Below are positions 48,858 to 60,232 of a stretch of DNA of 64,000 nt, in pieces. The notes under the pieces were generated by a model. The model was not told the origin of the DNA. It saw nothing but the letters and a program-made list of their open reading frames with translations, and made no database searches. The stretch is from Myrica gale (Eukaryota > Streptophyta > Magnoliopsida > Fagales > Myricaceae). The stretch's first letter is position 1; each line of letters begins with the position of its first letter. Made by a program: the position numbers and the translations under genes. The stretch covers positions 5,280,001 to 5,344,000 of the forward strand of contig OZ005604.1 in assembly GCA_963930655.1 (NCBI GenBank), read 5' to 3'.

Positions 48858-51152
48858 TTTTTTTTTTTTCTAAGCAACATAAAATCCATTTAATTGATAC
48901 CCAAGCCACAGATGCAATATTGATACAGACAACTAGACGAGGCCGAATACAACCAATGGCCATAAAGGCCGCATAAGAACCATCGGCGGAGGGAGGGGGG
49001 GGCGAACCGGGGCCATTGCCCCGGTTGGCTCCCCCCAAAAATTTGTTTTACATGTATTTTTTTTATTTTTTATTTTTTTATTAGGTTTGCCCCCCTTGGC
49101 CAAATAAAAATTATGCTTGCCCCCTTGCCTGCCTAGATGAATCAGCCCGCCCCCCTTAAAACCCAAGCAGCCCAATACCTCAAAATCAAATTAAAAGAAT
49201 AAGCAGAGAGATATTTATTTATGTCAAAATTTGAAATCCTATAATAACTTGTCGACGTTGTCGTGAATTTTGCGACGAATATTTCATATACTTCTCCTGA
49301 TTCCTGATAATCGTTGTGTGTTGTAATAATTGAAATAAATGTTTTCACTATTCTAGTACTGTTTTTTTTTTGTTCTTTTGTCTTTTATATTGGACTTGGT
49401 TGAGAATTTGGATATCGCAAATACTGAGAAAGGGGGTGGTGTGCTCTTATTGGATAAGTGATAATTCAATTATTCAAGTGTGTTGCGTGTCCATCTTTAC
49501 TTACTAGAAAATCATTGGTTATATCATTTTATTGTCACTATCATCATCTAATTTTATATGTTTGACTTCTCCACAATTTATGAAAATCCAAAGTTGAAGT
49601 AAGACTCATTTTCATCTATCTTTTGTTTGTTTAGGTCTGCTTTTTCATAGCCCATGAGATTAACTTGTTTTTAATTGTCTTTCTCTAAAGGTGGAACTTT
49701 TTTTCCATTGTAATTTGTGACGTTTGGATCAAGTTATAAATCTATTTCTTCAAAATTTTAGTCATTAATTTAGCCAGGTAATGGGCACTTTGAACTACGA
49801 TTTTTCTGTTTTCTCATTTTGTAAGGGGAGTAGAATAGTTATTTGGATGTTAAGATTGAACTTTTTGTCCAAATTTTTTTTTCTATTATCATTTACCAAG
49901 TATGTATTTTCTCCTTGCAATTTCGGGTTATTTTATTGTTGATAGAGATTCCACTCTTGAGAAGCCCGTGTTCAATAGTACTGTCACACTAAAAAAACTA
50001 TAGCAAGGGTGAGAAGTATTTTTATGCCATTGGAACCTGGATTCTTTTTGAACTTTGGATAATTTGGCTTCTTTTTCCAATATGCTTCGATTTGCTATTG
50101 TTTCTTTCAAGAATAATAGAAATACAGTAATTGTTTATTTTTCTCATTTATGTGTTATGTTTTCTTTTTACAGATCCCAACAAATTCAGCAGGACTTATT
50201 GAGCATAGGGCACATCCTTTCTGGCAACAAAAATAAGTACTTCATTCATAGAAGTAAAAAGTTATATTGCTGAAAATACTTTATTTCATTTATGTGTTTT
50301 GTTTTACAAAGAATATATATATATATATAAATACTTTTGTTTGTGTGATTAGTTGATGCTCTATTGGTGTCTTGAACAACAAGAATTTAATCTTTAATTT
50401 CACCTCTCAGTATCAGCAAATAGTACGGTACGTGTATTTCAATATTTTTGGTGTTTTTAGTCCTTAATTTTTTTATTTATACTCTTAAGACATTTTTTTG
50501 CATTAAGTAGTAAAAAATTTTTTTTGTCATTTTTCTTTAAAAGTTTGCCCCCCATTAGTTGGATTTCTGGCTCCGCCACTGATAAGAACGGACCCAAAGG
50601 TCCGTGAAGACTAAGTGGGTCCAAAAACCTGAACTAAAAACCGTCGAAAGTAGCGGTCGCCGGAGGAGTGGGTAGTAGCGCACCGCACTCCCACTTCCTC
50701 GAGAGACCGTCCACACCATCACCGAAGGACACCTAGGTCCACGCCCAAAAACCAACGAAATGGACAACAACACACAAAGATAAAACAACACAACAGAAAT
50801 CAAACAAGCCGCTAGCCGATCGGAAGCCGGCCAGAAAACACGGCCCCAATACACCACCAAGAACCCCTACATCAGATCCAAAACTGGGTGACCGCGTGTA
50901 AGTCATGCGCCCGAGCGTGGCCGCACGTGAAAGAACACGCGTCGGCCAAAGGTGACCAGAAAACTCTGGAGACGAGCTCCACGAGCAGCCGATGTCGTCC
51001 CTGCCGAGCGTTGTCGTCGATGACGAACCGGAAAGCCGGGATCTGGATTAGAAATCAAGCACGGAGGGAGACCAAAAAAAAGGGAGGTTCGAAGGGGAGC
51101 CGGCCACTGGGAAGAAAGAGGGGGGAGGGCAAGCTGAGGGAAAGGGAAACGT
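48858..51152 (-). mobile_element. Non-LTR retroelement, non-coding, split by a hAT insertion
   Basis: On the - strand it ends in a poly-A tail (T-run 48857-48869) preceded by ATTAAATGGATTTTATG, a LINE-like 3' end. Its 5' part (51152 down to about 50590) is GC-rich without a long frame. The flanks CTTTTGAAT (48849-48857) and CTTTTGATT (51153-51161) are a possible 9-bp target duplication with one mismatch. Without the hAT element at 48981-50581 it is about 690 bp. It could be a SINE-like or deleted LINE; no RT was found. Confidence 0.55.
48981..50581. mobile_element. hAT element with perfect 8-bp TSD ATAAGAAC
   Basis: Starts CATCGGCGGAGGGAG and ends TGGCTCCGCCACTG. The inverted termini match imperfectly and fit the common plant hAT end CAGTGGCGGAGCCAG. 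The perfect 8-bp duplication ATAAGAAC lies at 48973-48980 and 50582-50589. The interior is AT-rich with GCCCCCCTTGGCC and TTTGCCCCCC patches near the ends and no transposase frame. It interrupts the retroelement 48858-51152. Confidence 0.9.
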
Positions 51153-51161
51153 CTTTTGATT

Positions 51162-53860
51162 CGATTGTCGTACAAAGACTCGCCACGCCACTCATCTGGT
51201 TTGTTTACCGAGTTTCCTTATCCACATCATCATAACCTTCTATTCTCGTGTTTTCTATAATTTTTTTTTCTTATTATACAATAAAAGTAAGCATTAATAC
51301 TTTCAAAACTTTAGCTGTAACTAAATTTTATCAATTTTGGGTTTTAATTAAAATTTAAAAGGATATAATCAAATTTATCATCTCAATAATATACATTGTT
51401 TGATTTTATCTCGTAAAGCTATCCAAATAATAATAATTCTTCTAAATTTTATATTTTGCTAACTTAATTAAATAAAAAGCCTACTTTGAGAAATTACATT
51501 TTACACTTTCTAATTACAGTCCATTTTGTAATTTACGCCTTAAACTATTAATTTTGACACCTTATATCTTAAACTCTTAATATATTTACATCTTGCGCTC
51601 AAGTTAAGATTTCAACGTCAAACCTCAATAAGAAGATGAGAAACATAACACAATTGTAATGGTCAAATTATAACACATGGCGCAAAGTGTAAATCTATCA
51701 GTAACTTGGAGTGTAATGTGTCGAGCTTGATATTTTAAGGTGAAATTGGTCATTTCCAAGAAAATGGGTCGTTCGGTTTGGCTTTTGCAGCATATACAAT
51801 TATACAAATATGATTTGATTGTCGTATTGGCTAAAATTAAACGACCATCGTTTATTTTGTGCTTTGCTCGGCTATTTTTAGTTGAACCCGTGAATTGGTC
51901 CAGTTCGCAATAGAGCCCGCTGACCCTTGAAGAGTCCATCAGGCCCACTCTCATTACTACAAGCCCATCACCTGGCTATAGGTTGCACCTGCTTGGGCCG
52001 AAATTTATACCAGCTAGCTAAAATAGAAGCTTCGGCGTTTTATCAATGGAACCATAAAAAGGTAAGTCCATGTTCTAATCAGGGCTGGGTATTTCTTTTT
52101 CTTACATTTTGTTTTGTTATATAATTTGATAAGAAGTTTACTATATTCCAGATTATTCTAAAAATAAAAATTAATAATAGTAGAAGATCAAACCTAACAC
52201 CCTCCAAAACCAAGGTTTAGGTCTCAAATCAGGTCTATAAATTTTGCAAAATCTAAATTAAAATTCAAAATAACCTAAATCAGATCTTTTTACCAAGCAT
52301 GCCTTAAAAGATCTGTATTCAAAACGGTAACTAGCAAAATCAGGATCCCATTATCTTTAAAAGGACTGTAATAACATGTCTTAAGAAGAAAATAAACAAA
52401 TCTTTCATCTTGGTCATTGGGGGATCAAATGGCCTAATATGCCATTTGCAATCAAATTGAAATAAAAGTGGGATTCTACATGGCCAAACATCCTATTCTA
52501 AAAAGAAAAAAAGAAGAAAAAAAGATCAACCACTAAGAAAGATGTCCTTCATGACTAATCAGCCTAATCTTTGATCCAATGATTGATGGTATACATCTAT
52601 CTTAGAGCACGTATAGCGATAAGTCAAAAACTTGGGCACAAATGATAAGATTTAAATCTAACAAATATAGGTCCGCGCTTCCAACCGTTAATCTATGTTT
52701 TCACAATTAGTTATCTCAAACGGGTCGCACCAACCGGGTCCGACCTTTTTCACGGCTAATCCAACGTTTATTCAGGTGAAATCAACGCTTGCAATAGATA
52801 ATAGCGAAAAACAATAACTGTACCGTAAACCGAATGGATAGAGGAATCACAATAAAGTAGAATTTTAAGATGAAATTAAAATAGTAAAAGTAAGGGTATC
52901 AATGCAATAATATTTGAAGACCCCTGTGAAGGAAACAAGTTTCGTTAAACTAGCAGGTCGACATTGAAGGTACATATTTATTGGTGTTCACTTAAAATTG
53001 GTCTTATATGCAAAATGTATGAATGAATGAGACGTATGACTCTGGTACCAAAATTAGGCCCAGGTGTTATCGTCCGTGTATATATATATATACATACATA
53101 TAAGAAGCCCGAGAACAAACGATCCAATGTCTCGGTAGCCCACCGGTTCTTTGTCTTGTATACATGGTACCTGTTCAGGGGTGGATTTGGGCCACTAGGC
53201 CCGTCTAACACCCAGACCAGATATAGATACGATGTTATGAACCTTTAGGAGCTTGGATTTACGATGGCTGGTTTGATTTTCTTCAAAAATCCAGAAAGTA
53301 TACAAACATAGGCCATATGTTAGGGTCCGTAGATATTATGGGATTGTCCTGGGAACTTGGGTCTGAGATTGATCCAGTTATCCAGGATCCAGATAGGACC
53401 AACTCGAATAGAAGAGGATTCTGGTCCGGCCCATTACGTACTATATTGGTCCATCACCAAAATGGGCTTTGATTTGGGCATATGCCATCATGGTGCCCCT
53501 AATAGACACCAATTCTTGATCAAGAATATAAATTTGACCAAGAAATATAAATTTCCCATGATGCCAGCGGCAGACCAACTCAACGATTAATTAGTGAACC
53601 GTGATGGCAATTATCAATGATAATTAATCATAAAGTATATAGATGCATTGCACAAGAAGATGTGGAGATCAGTTAATATATAGTTTAGCTTAATTAATTA
53701 TATATATTAATACACAAGCTCGTGGGTCGAGTCAGTAATTTTAGGTAATTATGCCAATGACTTGTAGCTCAAATGGTCATAATTTCCTCTTGTTTAAGCC
53801 CAGAATGAAATTAAGCTGATCAAAGCGTGGATTCGAAACTCATTGCGTGTGAGTTTTAAC
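51162..53860. other. AT-rich spacer, no gene
   Basis: About 2.7 kb with no family-like frame. The longest frame is only 109 codons (51954-51625, -), with no motif. A short TATATATATATACATACATATA microsatellite-like run lies at about 53080-53101. Confidence 0.55.
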
Positions 53861-53863
53861 TTA

Positions 53864-54053
53864 AGGATGTGTTCGGTTTTGTTGAATCCTCATGATTCTT
53901 TTGAATCTTCAGAATATAAATTTTTTTACCACCAAACATCATTTTTAACACCACATACAAATAACTACAACACACATACCAATAAAGTTAATCTCACCTA
54001 AAAATTCTCAAAACACAAAAAATTCTCAAAATTTACTCTAACGGAACAGCCTC
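53864..54053. mobile_element. MITE, inverse relative of 32350-32529, TSD TTA
   Basis: The ends AGGATGTGTTCGGTTTTG and AACGGAACAGCCTC are inverted and flanked by TTA at 53861-53863 and 54054-54056. Inner blocks (ACCAAACATCATTTTTAACACC, CAATAAAGTTAATCTCACC, AAAATTCTCAAAACAC) are the reverse complement of the element at 32350. PIF/Harbinger type is likely. Confidence 0.75.
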
Positions 54054-54117
54054 TTAATGTAGCATAATTTTCTTTGAATTATATATCCATCTCATCGGTT
54101 TTTATTTATTATTTGAC

Positions 54118-54120
<3 letters not shown>

Positions 54121-54173
<53 letters not shown>
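54121..54173. repeat. (ATT)n microsatellite
   Basis: About 17 perfect ATT units. No association with a gene; the ATL gene starts 3 kb further along on the other strand. Confidence 0.95.
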
Positions 54174-55099
54174 CAATGGGGTAAACCAGCTCATAGGAAA
54201 ATAAACAATTGCTAGAGAGGAAGGGGAAGAATAATAAAGCCTATTTTTATAGGAAGCCTGAGGGAAAAATCTAGGGATTTTTTTTTGTCAAGAATATGCA
54301 TGGATTCCTTCCTTCATTTAAAGACAAAGAAAGAGGCCTCAGCCATTACGTCAATGCATATGCCGCTGCACGAAATATGCCAAAAGGCAAACGTCAGCAA
54401 TTCAAGCTCAAAAACTAGGGAAAAAAGGTCCAATATGTGTGACTAGGAAACTGCAGTTTTTTTTTTTGGAGTATTTTGGGGTCTCATTTATTTATCATTC
54501 CTAACTCCAACAACTCAAGGTTCTAGTTCAATTAGAGAGAAAAAAAAAGGCAAAAACTGGGGGAAAGAAACAAAATGAAGCATGTGCACCCCGGCCCTGT
54601 AATCTGTATAGTCTATGCGAACAACTTGGATGTCAGATACTTGTCTACATGTTTTCAAGAATCAGGGTAAGTGGATCTACTTGGAGGCCAATACTCTGAT
54701 TTCTTATTGTTGGAGTAATTTGAGAAGTCAGAAGAGGTGCTTCTACAGGGATGGTTAACCAAAAGATCAGCAAGAGAGGACACCTTACATACAGCATTAA
54801 AATTTCCTATTTTACTGATGACTAGATGAGAAGTTCACAGATTCTATCCAGGGGTTGCCAAAAGAAGTCTCTTAAAACTGATTCGTTGTGGGGCTTTTTT
54901 TTGGTCCCTTTAACCGTTTGGTGTTTTGCTTCAGAACATCACTTGTAAAAGTTGCTGCGCCCATGGGTAATCACTTTTCTTCTTCCCCAGGTTCCTTTGT
55001 CCATGTTTTGCGCATTTATTTCTCAACAAGGCAAACATATCATTGGATGATATGTATTGTGTTTCAACTTATCACCAAATCTTCTTGTCAAAGATTTAT
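54174..55099. other. Spacer, no gene
   Basis: No recognised gene or repeat termini. The + frame from 54888 runs into the RNase H-like remnant in a different frame and is not itself supported. Confidence 0.5.
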
Positions 55100-55600
55100 A
55101 GTTTTAACTAGAAAGCTTTACTCGTCACATGGGAACCGCCACCAACTGGGAGTTGGAAGAAAAACTTTGACGTTGCGGTTCGTGCAAATTTTACACTTGC
55201 TGCTGCAGTATGCAGAGACACATCAGGTTGTTTACTCTTCTCATGGACCAAGAGATTTCCTCTACGTTGCCCTTTGTGGGGAGAGGCCAAAGCAACGCTG
55301 TTTGCTGCTCAGGAGGCGTGCTTCCTTGAGAAGGACACCATCATCTTTGAGGGAGATAATTTGACTGTCTGAAGCTCTGTTATGGATTCAAGCATTGAGG
55401 TAGCGTGGCAGATTGAGGATATTATTGCTAATCTGAAGCAACTGATCATCAACTCTCATCCAGGCTGATCTTACCAACATGTTGGAAGACACGTAATAGT
55501 TTAGCTCATAATGTAGCCCCCATTGGGCATCTTGTTTTGCTTTGGAGGGTACAATCCCTACTGAATGTATTCCCGTCGAACTTCTGTCAAGTGTCAACTG
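55100..55600 (+). pseudogene. RNase H-like (RVT_3) LINE remnant
   Basis: Translating from about 55115 gives WEPPPTGSWKKNFDVAVRAN then FTLAAAVCRDTSGCLLFSWT, WGEAKATLFAAQEA and TIIFEGDNLTV. This is the order W.PP..G..K.N.D.A, A.VCRD..G, EA.A...A...A, ...E.D of the RNase H-like domain at the end of plant L1 LINEs. A TGA follows DNLTV and further stops come after, so it is dead. No reverse transcriptase adjoins it. A stand-alone host RVT_3 protein is the alternative. Confidence 0.7.
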
Positions 55601-56056
55601 AGGTTTCCACCTTGAGGCTATCCTATTAATGAATCTTCACGTTGCTTAGGAAAAAAAAACACTAAAAAGCTTTGAGACTTGCAGTCCTGATGAAACAAGA
55701 AATTTCCTACTTTTTTTATAGCTTTTTGTTTTTTTTTTCTTTTGTTGGAAATCTCTAAATTCCATTAGAAACATCATTAACAGAACCACAATGAGAGTCT
55801 CAAATTGCCTAAAAAAAAAGAGAGTGAGTCTCAAATTACCATACGGACGACAGAAATGACAAATCAAAGGTGTATCTCTTCCTCTTGAAGTTACTTTTTC
55901 TTTTCTTTTTTAACTGTTCTATCTAAAATCTACATGAAATTGTGAATTCTAGCCGACTTCTATCGCAGCGTTAAATGTCAGCGAAATTCAAGAGTTCAAA
56001 CTATGCAACAGCGATGGGGGAATTAAAAAAAAATACGTCTGAGAGATGGGTTTGAT
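55601..56056. other. Spacer between LINE remnant and ATL gene
   Basis: No gene. The right part is probably the 3' UTR of the ATL gene on the - strand; A-rich and T-rich runs at 55650-55740 do not identify a clear polyadenylation site. Confidence 0.5.
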
Positions 56057-57310
56057 TTACACATTTAATGATTCTCGTGTATTCGGAGGCTGAGGGGACC
56101 TTTGTACTCTGTTGGCATACCATTGAACTGTTCTTCTGGCAATCGGCAACCACAGCCGCCTCAGTCTTTCCTCTTTCACATCGTTTCCAGCCAAAGAAGA
56201 CTCCCTAAGTCTGTTCTTCATACGTGAATCTTCACGTCTTGAAAAAGCAGTGATCTCTGACATTGATCTTCTATCTCCTGGATTCACATATCTTGATGTC
56301 TCGCTTATGTTTACATTGGAAGCTGATGTAGAAGCAGGGCCTGGGAAGGAAACTGGACTGGTTTTATGGAGTGGGCTCACCTTGCTCTCAAACGATCTCT
56401 TCAGCTCCATCTCCTCCTTAATCTTGCTAATCTTCTCATTTTCTACCGCTCTTGCCGAGGACTGCTCGTTATTCGTTTCCGAAGAAGCGAATCTTTTGCT
56501 TGACATATCGGCAAGCATCTCTGAGTTCAAGAACATCAGGTCTGAAGAACTCGCACTGCTCCACCTGTTCTGGAAAACAAAGTCAGATACAACAATCTTG
56601 TGATTGTGCTTATGTAAGACTTTATTGCCCTCCTCGCCGTCACTAGCTTCTTCTTGGATCAACGATTTCTCCTCCTTATTGCCCTTTTCAACTTTTCGAA
56701 AGCTACTTCCAATACTGAATCTTGAGGACCCCCGATGCTCTTCTTCTCTCTGAACAAAGAGCTCTAAATTAGAGTCCTCTCTCCGCTCCGATTGATTCAA
56801 CAATCTCATACTGTTTGTGTATGTAAAAATTGTTGGGTCCTCAGCGCTGACCCTGTGCCTGCAAAGAGGACAGCTCGAGTGCTTTTCAAGCCAATTGTCG
56901 ATGCACTCAATATGAAAGACATGTTTACACTTGGGCAGCAACCGGAGAATTTCGATGTCTTCGAATTTGGATAGGCAGACTGAACATTCAAGTCCTTCCT
57001 TTGACCCCCGAAGAGAAGAGAATCTAAAGAAAGGAAGCGACTCTATTGCTGTCTTATCGATCCCAGAAAATCGAGAGCTTGATCTAATAAATGCGAAGTT
57101 TTGTGTATCGCCACGGACGGACCCTCTTCTATGACACAGTTTTGCGTAGAGAAGAAGAAGGGCTGTCATCGAGAACATGATTAACAGGACTCCTATGACA
57201 ACTCCGAGACTCGGTTGAAAATTTGTTGAACCGGAGCTAGAGGAATCTTGTGCTTTGACAAGGAAGAACATTAAATGGAGCTGCAAAATGAACAAACTCA
57301 ATCGACCCAT
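56057..57310 (-). CDS. RING-H2 E3 ubiquitin ligase, ATL family (ATL42-like)
   Basis: A single-exon frame of 417 codons from ATG 57310; ATL genes are typically intronless. A signal peptide or anchor (residues 1-20) is followed by a transmembrane helix (about 35-56). Next is the GLD-like box (SGIDKTAIESLPFFRF, about 82-97). The RING-H2 finger follows: C109, C112, C128, H130, H133, C136, C147, C150, with the canonical spacing and the E2-contact Trp in IDNWLEKHSSCPLC. The long Ser/Glu/Lys-rich tail ends with LWLPIARRTVQWYANR. The length and the tail resemble ATL42 and ATL13 of Arabidopsis. The protein would sit in a membrane with the RING in the cytosol and pass ubiquitin from an E2 to targets, which are unknown here. 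An ORF1-only retroelement lies about 150 bp upstream of the start codon. Confidence 0.93.
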   Translation of the reverse strand: MGRLSLFILQLHLMFFLVKAQDSSSSGSTNFQPSLGVVIGVLLIMFSMTALLLLYAKLCHRRGSVRGDTQNFAFIRSSSRFSGIDKTAIESLPFFRFSSLRGSKEGLECSVCLSKFEDIEILRLLPKCKHVFHIECIDNWLEKHSSCPLCRHRVSAEDPTIFTYTNSMRLLNQSERREDSNLELFVQREEEHRGSSRFSIGSSFRKVEKGNKEEKSLIQEEASDGEEGNKVLHKHNHKIVVSDFVFQNRWSSASSSDLMFLNSEMLADMSSKRFASSETNNEQSSARAVENEKISKIKEEMELKRSFESKVSPLHKTSPVSFPGPASTSASNVNISETSRYVNPGDRRSMSEITAFSRREDSRMKNRLRESSLAGNDVKEERLRRLWLPIARRTVQWYANRVQRSPQPPNTRESLNV

Positions 57311-57458
57311 GGCTCAAATGAAAAAGAAAAATATCAACTTTCCCAGAATTCTAAAGCTCTCCACCAAGCATTCTTCTGGAAAATATAAATTCTTGCACAG
57401 AAAATATAAAGGGGTAGTTTGAGATAGGCCAACAGGTTGTTATATGCATGGACTTTTT

Positions 57459-59590
57459 TTTTTTTTTTTGATAAGTAAGTCAATTTTATTATTAAAAAAA
57501 GCACACGGAGCCAACAGTACAAGAGAAAATACTGAAGAACCCTAACACAAACACCCACCCACCCTAACACAAACACCCGCCCACCCTAGCACAAAACCCC
57601 CACCCGCAGCCCACAAAACACCCAGAGACCCTTAACAGTAAAGCCCATAGCTCTTAGACTTTCGAGAGACCGAAGAGGACCCTTCATAGGTGACCGAAGA
57701 CTGCAATCCCTTCAGCTCCCTTAGCAACCTCCCACCAGATTTCCTAGACTTTTTCGAATTAAGCGGCATACGATCACGTTCCAACACAGCAAAAAGATCC
57801 CTCAGCTTATCCTCTTGACCGCCACACGACAGCCCAACCATCTGACCCACAGAGGAAACCATATCCAAAACCCACGCTGGAGAATCCGTCTTCCCCTTCC
57901 CCTTCAAAGAATCCATCGGAGATTTGTAAGGAACAACCGCAAACCCATCAAGACTGCTGTCTACACAAACGAGAGGATCAGCCTCCGTTTCCACATCTGC
58001 CCTGGACGACGACAGCCCAACCCCCTCCTCTGCCACAGAACAAGGACTGAGAGACTTGGGGCCCCCGACTTCCTCAGGACAGCCAGCTCCCACACCCAAA
58101 GACTCAGGACAGCCAGCTCCCACACCCAAAGACTCACGGCCAGCCCCCACGTCACAACGCCTGCCCCCAGACACCCCACCTAGCTCCCCACAAAGGCCCT
58201 CTGCCACTCCCGTTCCTTGAGCATCACCAGAAGCCGCTAAGGAAGAGCCGGCGACCAGATCTGTGCCGTCACCACCTCAATCCGGCGACGAAAACCCCCC
58301 CTGGGACGAGACAAGCTTATCGGGAGACACGGGAGCAGAGATCGGCGTCATCTCCGTCGCCGGAAAGGCCTCCGGGAAACTACCCTCCCCCCCCGCAGTC
58401 GTCGTCGACCCTCCGTCCTTCGCCGGAGGTCGGTCAGCATCGTCGGTGGTTCGTCGGTCCTCCCCCGCACCCGTAGGCTCACGGGCAACCTCTTCTAGAT
58501 CCGGGTCTGGCTGGGTACCCGACCCTAACCCAAAGGAGCCCGGCCCAAGAAGACCCACCGAAGGGACCTCCTGGGCTAGAGCCAGCACGCCTGGGCCTGG
58601 TAGCAGAGGCTCCGGCCCAACCCCCTGCACCAGCCCTTGCTCTCCTGGCCCAGCCCCCTGCACCAGCCCTTGCACCAGCCTTTGCTCTCCAGGCCCAGCC
58701 CCCTGCCCCAGCCCTTGCACCAGCCCTTGCACTCCGACAGAGCCTCTGCCCTTCCACTCCCACCCGAATGGACCCAGCCCACCTGCTGCCAAAGAGATTC
58801 CAGAACCCGGTCCACCCTCACACCCTAACAAATCTACAAGAAAATCAATCTCTGCACGAAGCCCCAGCAACTTCTTTCTCCAAAAAGACTCGACAGCCAC
58901 CCTGCCACCAGCCGACTGAACAGACTCCTTGGTCAGTGAGTCGATGCTCACCGAGGACTCATGCGCAGAAGCATGCAGCACAGCCTTCTGCTCCACGCCA
59001 CCTTCAGACCCCTCTACGCCTGACACAGCCACCACCCTACTCCCCATGCTCTTCTCCTTCAATCCGCCCCTTGCAACACAGAGGCAAGTTCCAACCACCC
59101 AGACGCCCCCGGACCTTCCGGTACCATTACCACCCCTCTACGACGCCCTCCAACAAACTCAGCTACGCAAAGAAATCTGCCTGCCTTATTACAGCACCTC
59201 TGTGCCACAAAGGCCCTAGAATCTTCATAAAAATTCACTACAAACTCCCTCTTCGAATCCTCCAGCAAACGAGTAACCATGTTAAGCATCCAAGAGGCTC
59301 CATCCTTCCCGAAGAAGATAGAACTCATAGCCTTCCGACTCCACTCCGAGAGTTTCACATCTCCATTGCCTAATACTAACACCTGAAAGACCTTAGCTTC
59401 AACACCAAACCTACGGGAGAAGGACATCGAGACCTCCGAGCAAACGACCATAACAGTAGAACGTTTAACCGAAATAATCTAACCGGGAAACTAACAGCCG
59501 ACGCAAAAGAGGGAAGAGAGGGAAGAGAGAGAACGGAGAGAACATGATGGAGCCATTTGTGATGAGTGACCTAATCTTGTTAACCAAGTT
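57459..59590 (-). mobile_element. Non-LTR retroelement with ORF1-like frame only, 15-bp TSD
   Basis: On the - strand it runs from 59590 to a poly-A tail (T-run from 57453 on the + strand), preceded by AATAATAAAATTGACTTA. The sequence ATGCATGGACTTTTT is present at 57444-57458 and again at 59591-59605, a 15-bp target duplication (the T part overlaps the tail). Inside is one broken gag-like ORF1 (59451-57632). No endonuclease, reverse transcriptase or zinc finger was found. It is therefore a compact, non-autonomous LINE-like insert about 150 bp upstream of the ATL start codon. Confidence 0.85.
57632..59451 (-). pseudogene. LINE-type ORF1-like protein, broken
   Basis: The frame from ATG 59451 gives MVVCSEVSMSFSRRFGVEAK then FQVLVLGNGDVKLSEWSRKA and FLCVAEFVGGRRRGVVMVPE, a globular region like the N-terminal part of plant LINE ORF1 proteins. 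A shift near 59065 moves it to a second frame, which a single TGA (58279-58277) interrupts before it ends at 57632 (KSKSYGLYC). That part contains low-complexity repeats: GQGAGPGEQ-like units (58600-58740) and a duplicated SLGVGAGCPE (58078-58135). Taken over both breaks it would span about 606 residues. The function would be RNA binding; this is inferred from position only. Confidence 0.6.
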
Positions 59591-59605
59591 ATGCATGGAC
59601 TTTTT

Positions 59606-60212
59606 AATTACACTTTTCCCCAATGGTTATCTTTCTGGTTTGTCAATTCCATTGGTTCCTTCATAGGTCTTTCTTGTGTGTTCTAATTTAACTACTAATT
59701 TTATAAATCTCAGTTAGAAAATCATAAAAGCGTTTTAAGATTTGGTAGTGACGGCAATGTGGAGAAGCTTACAGTTTTAAACAAACTCTTGCCTCTGACT
59801 TGGTCTGCATTATCATAGGGTAGTAATATACTAATTCCAAGTAAAAAAACCCATCTGACATCATTCGTGGCGCCAAAATTCTGCAATATAAAAACGTAAA
59901 CAAAACCATCTGATATCATTTGGACCAACAAAATTAACCTTAACGCGTTTTAATTTTGATCTCTTTCTCATCTCAGTGGCATGAACCAGAAGCTCTGACG
60001 CATCTTGATAGAATGATACCTGTGGCAATCAATATGGAACTTGGTTCAGAACTGAATCCTGCTGCCATGAAACAAACTGTCAACTGACGTATTGGACAAC
60101 ATGCGCACTAGGGTGCAACTTGGCTCATGCATCTGATGCTCTTTAAGATTTTCAACCTAAAAAGTTTTGGGTTTTATTTTATTTCTCTCTGCAAGTCTTT
60201 TAGTTAGTAGAT
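59606..60212. other. Spacer between two non-LTR elements
   Basis: About 600 bp with no gene. The - frame 59931-59722 has no similarity. Confidence 0.55.
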
Positions 60213-60232
60213 AACTGAGTTTGGACCTTGTT

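Noticed and set aside
56250..57134. + strand frames within the ATL gene
   Set aside because: Antisense to a well-supported RING-H2 coding region.
57815..58183. + strand frames over the ORF1-like region (also 58263-58919 and 58768-59373)
   Set aside because: Pro/Thr/Ser-rich shadows of the Gly/Gln/Val-rich - strand ORF1; no motif.
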